Assembly: GCA_963971535.1 (NCBI GenBank)
Contig: OZ020589.1
Location: 82,422,860 to 82,486,859, forward strand
DNA length: 64,000 nucleotides
Reading direction: 5' to 3'
Origin: Notolepis coatsorum
Lineage: Eukaryota > Chordata > Actinopteri > Aulopiformes > Paralepididae
Each line of letters opens with the position of its first letter. Position 1 is the first letter of the stretch. This document shows, piece by piece, positions 63,541 to 64,000 of the stretch. The translations under genes and the position numbers were made by a program. A model generated the notes under the pieces. That model saw only the letters and a program-made list of their open reading frames with translations, made no database searches and had not been told where the DNA came from.

Positions 63541-64000
63541 ACGTCAAAATGGTGAGTGAAACAAATTAATTTATATTGATTATATTGATCTGCCGCTGCG
63601 CATTTTATTTCCACACATATATGTCTGTCTTGAAATATTGGCTGGGCTGCTGTGCGTTTCATTTGGTAATTCTTGACTTGATCTTTCTTTGCATACCGTA
63701 ACTTCCCTCTAAGCACAATTTGAATTGTATTAAAATAGTTACATTTGTTTCGTTGTTGAGTCACCATGCATGTCTAATTAATAATGACAACTCGCTGGGA
63801 GGCGGAGATCGGCATTGGTTTTAGCGATCACGCAACGTTGAACCACACGATAATGTTGCCGTCTCTCTCTGCTTTCTCAATTCTTCGCTTGATATAATTA
63901 ATACAAATGTCCAATATAACGGAATTCGTTAGCTCATACAAATGTGATTATAACAGACTGCTGTTTAGTGTCGGGCCGACTGCCCACAGAACTGTCTATT
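63541..64000. other. 3' region of the hAT, no further gene seen
   Basis: AAAATGGTGAGTGAA just after the stop looks like a splice donor (GTGAGT at 63551), so an alternative 3' exon is possible. No right terminus is found. Confidence 0.4.

Larger units (their letters stand above)
60887..64000 (+). mobile_element. Autonomous hAT transposon, left end and gene; right end outside window
   Basis: Starts CAGTGGCGAATTCTCAGGGC, a typical 5'-CAGTGGCG hAT terminus, 515 bp upstream of an intact transposase. Its inverse is not found up to position 64000, so the right end lies beyond. The left flank ends in TATATAT, which would be the 8-bp target duplication. Confidence 0.75.

Overview
The window is teleost-type nuclear DNA. 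The evidence is the kinds of repeat present (L2/Maui-like, L1, RTE and CR1-like non-LTR elements, a Penelope-like element, hAT and TTAA-inserting DNA transposons, tRNA-derived SINEs) and the very long dinucleotide and tetranucleotide tracts. There are no bacterial operons. The opening bases of the SINE at 10228 look like those of SINEs common in salmonid and related fish; that is a weak hint at lineage, not an identification. Most long open frames are pieces of transposable elements. I see one convincing spliced host exon candidate (25115-25298, + strand) and one intact transposase gene (61402-63537, + strand).

Layout. 1-7 kb: low-feature DNA, then two LINEs in tandem on the minus strand (element A 2393-4612, element B 4613-6765). 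7-10.6 kb: fold-back repeats and a 1.5 kb TTAA-flanked piggyBac-like element with a SINE inserted in it. 10.6-15.1 kb: a comparatively repeat-poor stretch with possible conserved non-coding blocks. 15.1-23.8 kb: microsatellites, a decayed L2, a 5'-truncated LINE, a TTAA MITE and a second element B interrupted by a younger L2. 24-27 kb: (CAA)n, a degenerate direct repeat, the host exon and a second piggyBac-like copy. 27.4-32.8 kb: LINE ORF1 and endonuclease remnants flanking a Penelope-like GIY-YIG element with a hammerhead-ribozyme-like motif, then an RTE fragment, a deleted L2 and a 24-bp minisatellite.

33.7-48.8 kb is best read as one L2 element split twice: by an L1 (35729-39495, 16-bp target duplication; the L1 itself carries an L2-type 3' end) and by a 7.3 kb cassette (about 41021-48311) built around a nearly perfect inverted repeat with 1.8-2.0 kb arms. 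The arms carry a BED-zinc-finger hAT fragment and a tRNA-Glu-like sequence.

48.8-64 kb: a MITE, a (CA)n/(TG)n inverted pair, a 45-bp minisatellite, several hAT and TTAA MITEs, an old L2, a nest in which an outer hAT-like repeat holds a solo LTR that holds another hAT, a second solo LTR (59258-60587), and the left part of an apparently intact hAT whose right end lies beyond the window.

Overall this is a layered transposon landing zone. Target-site duplications allow relative dating of several insertions. All family names are assigned by eye from motifs; no alignment or database search was run.
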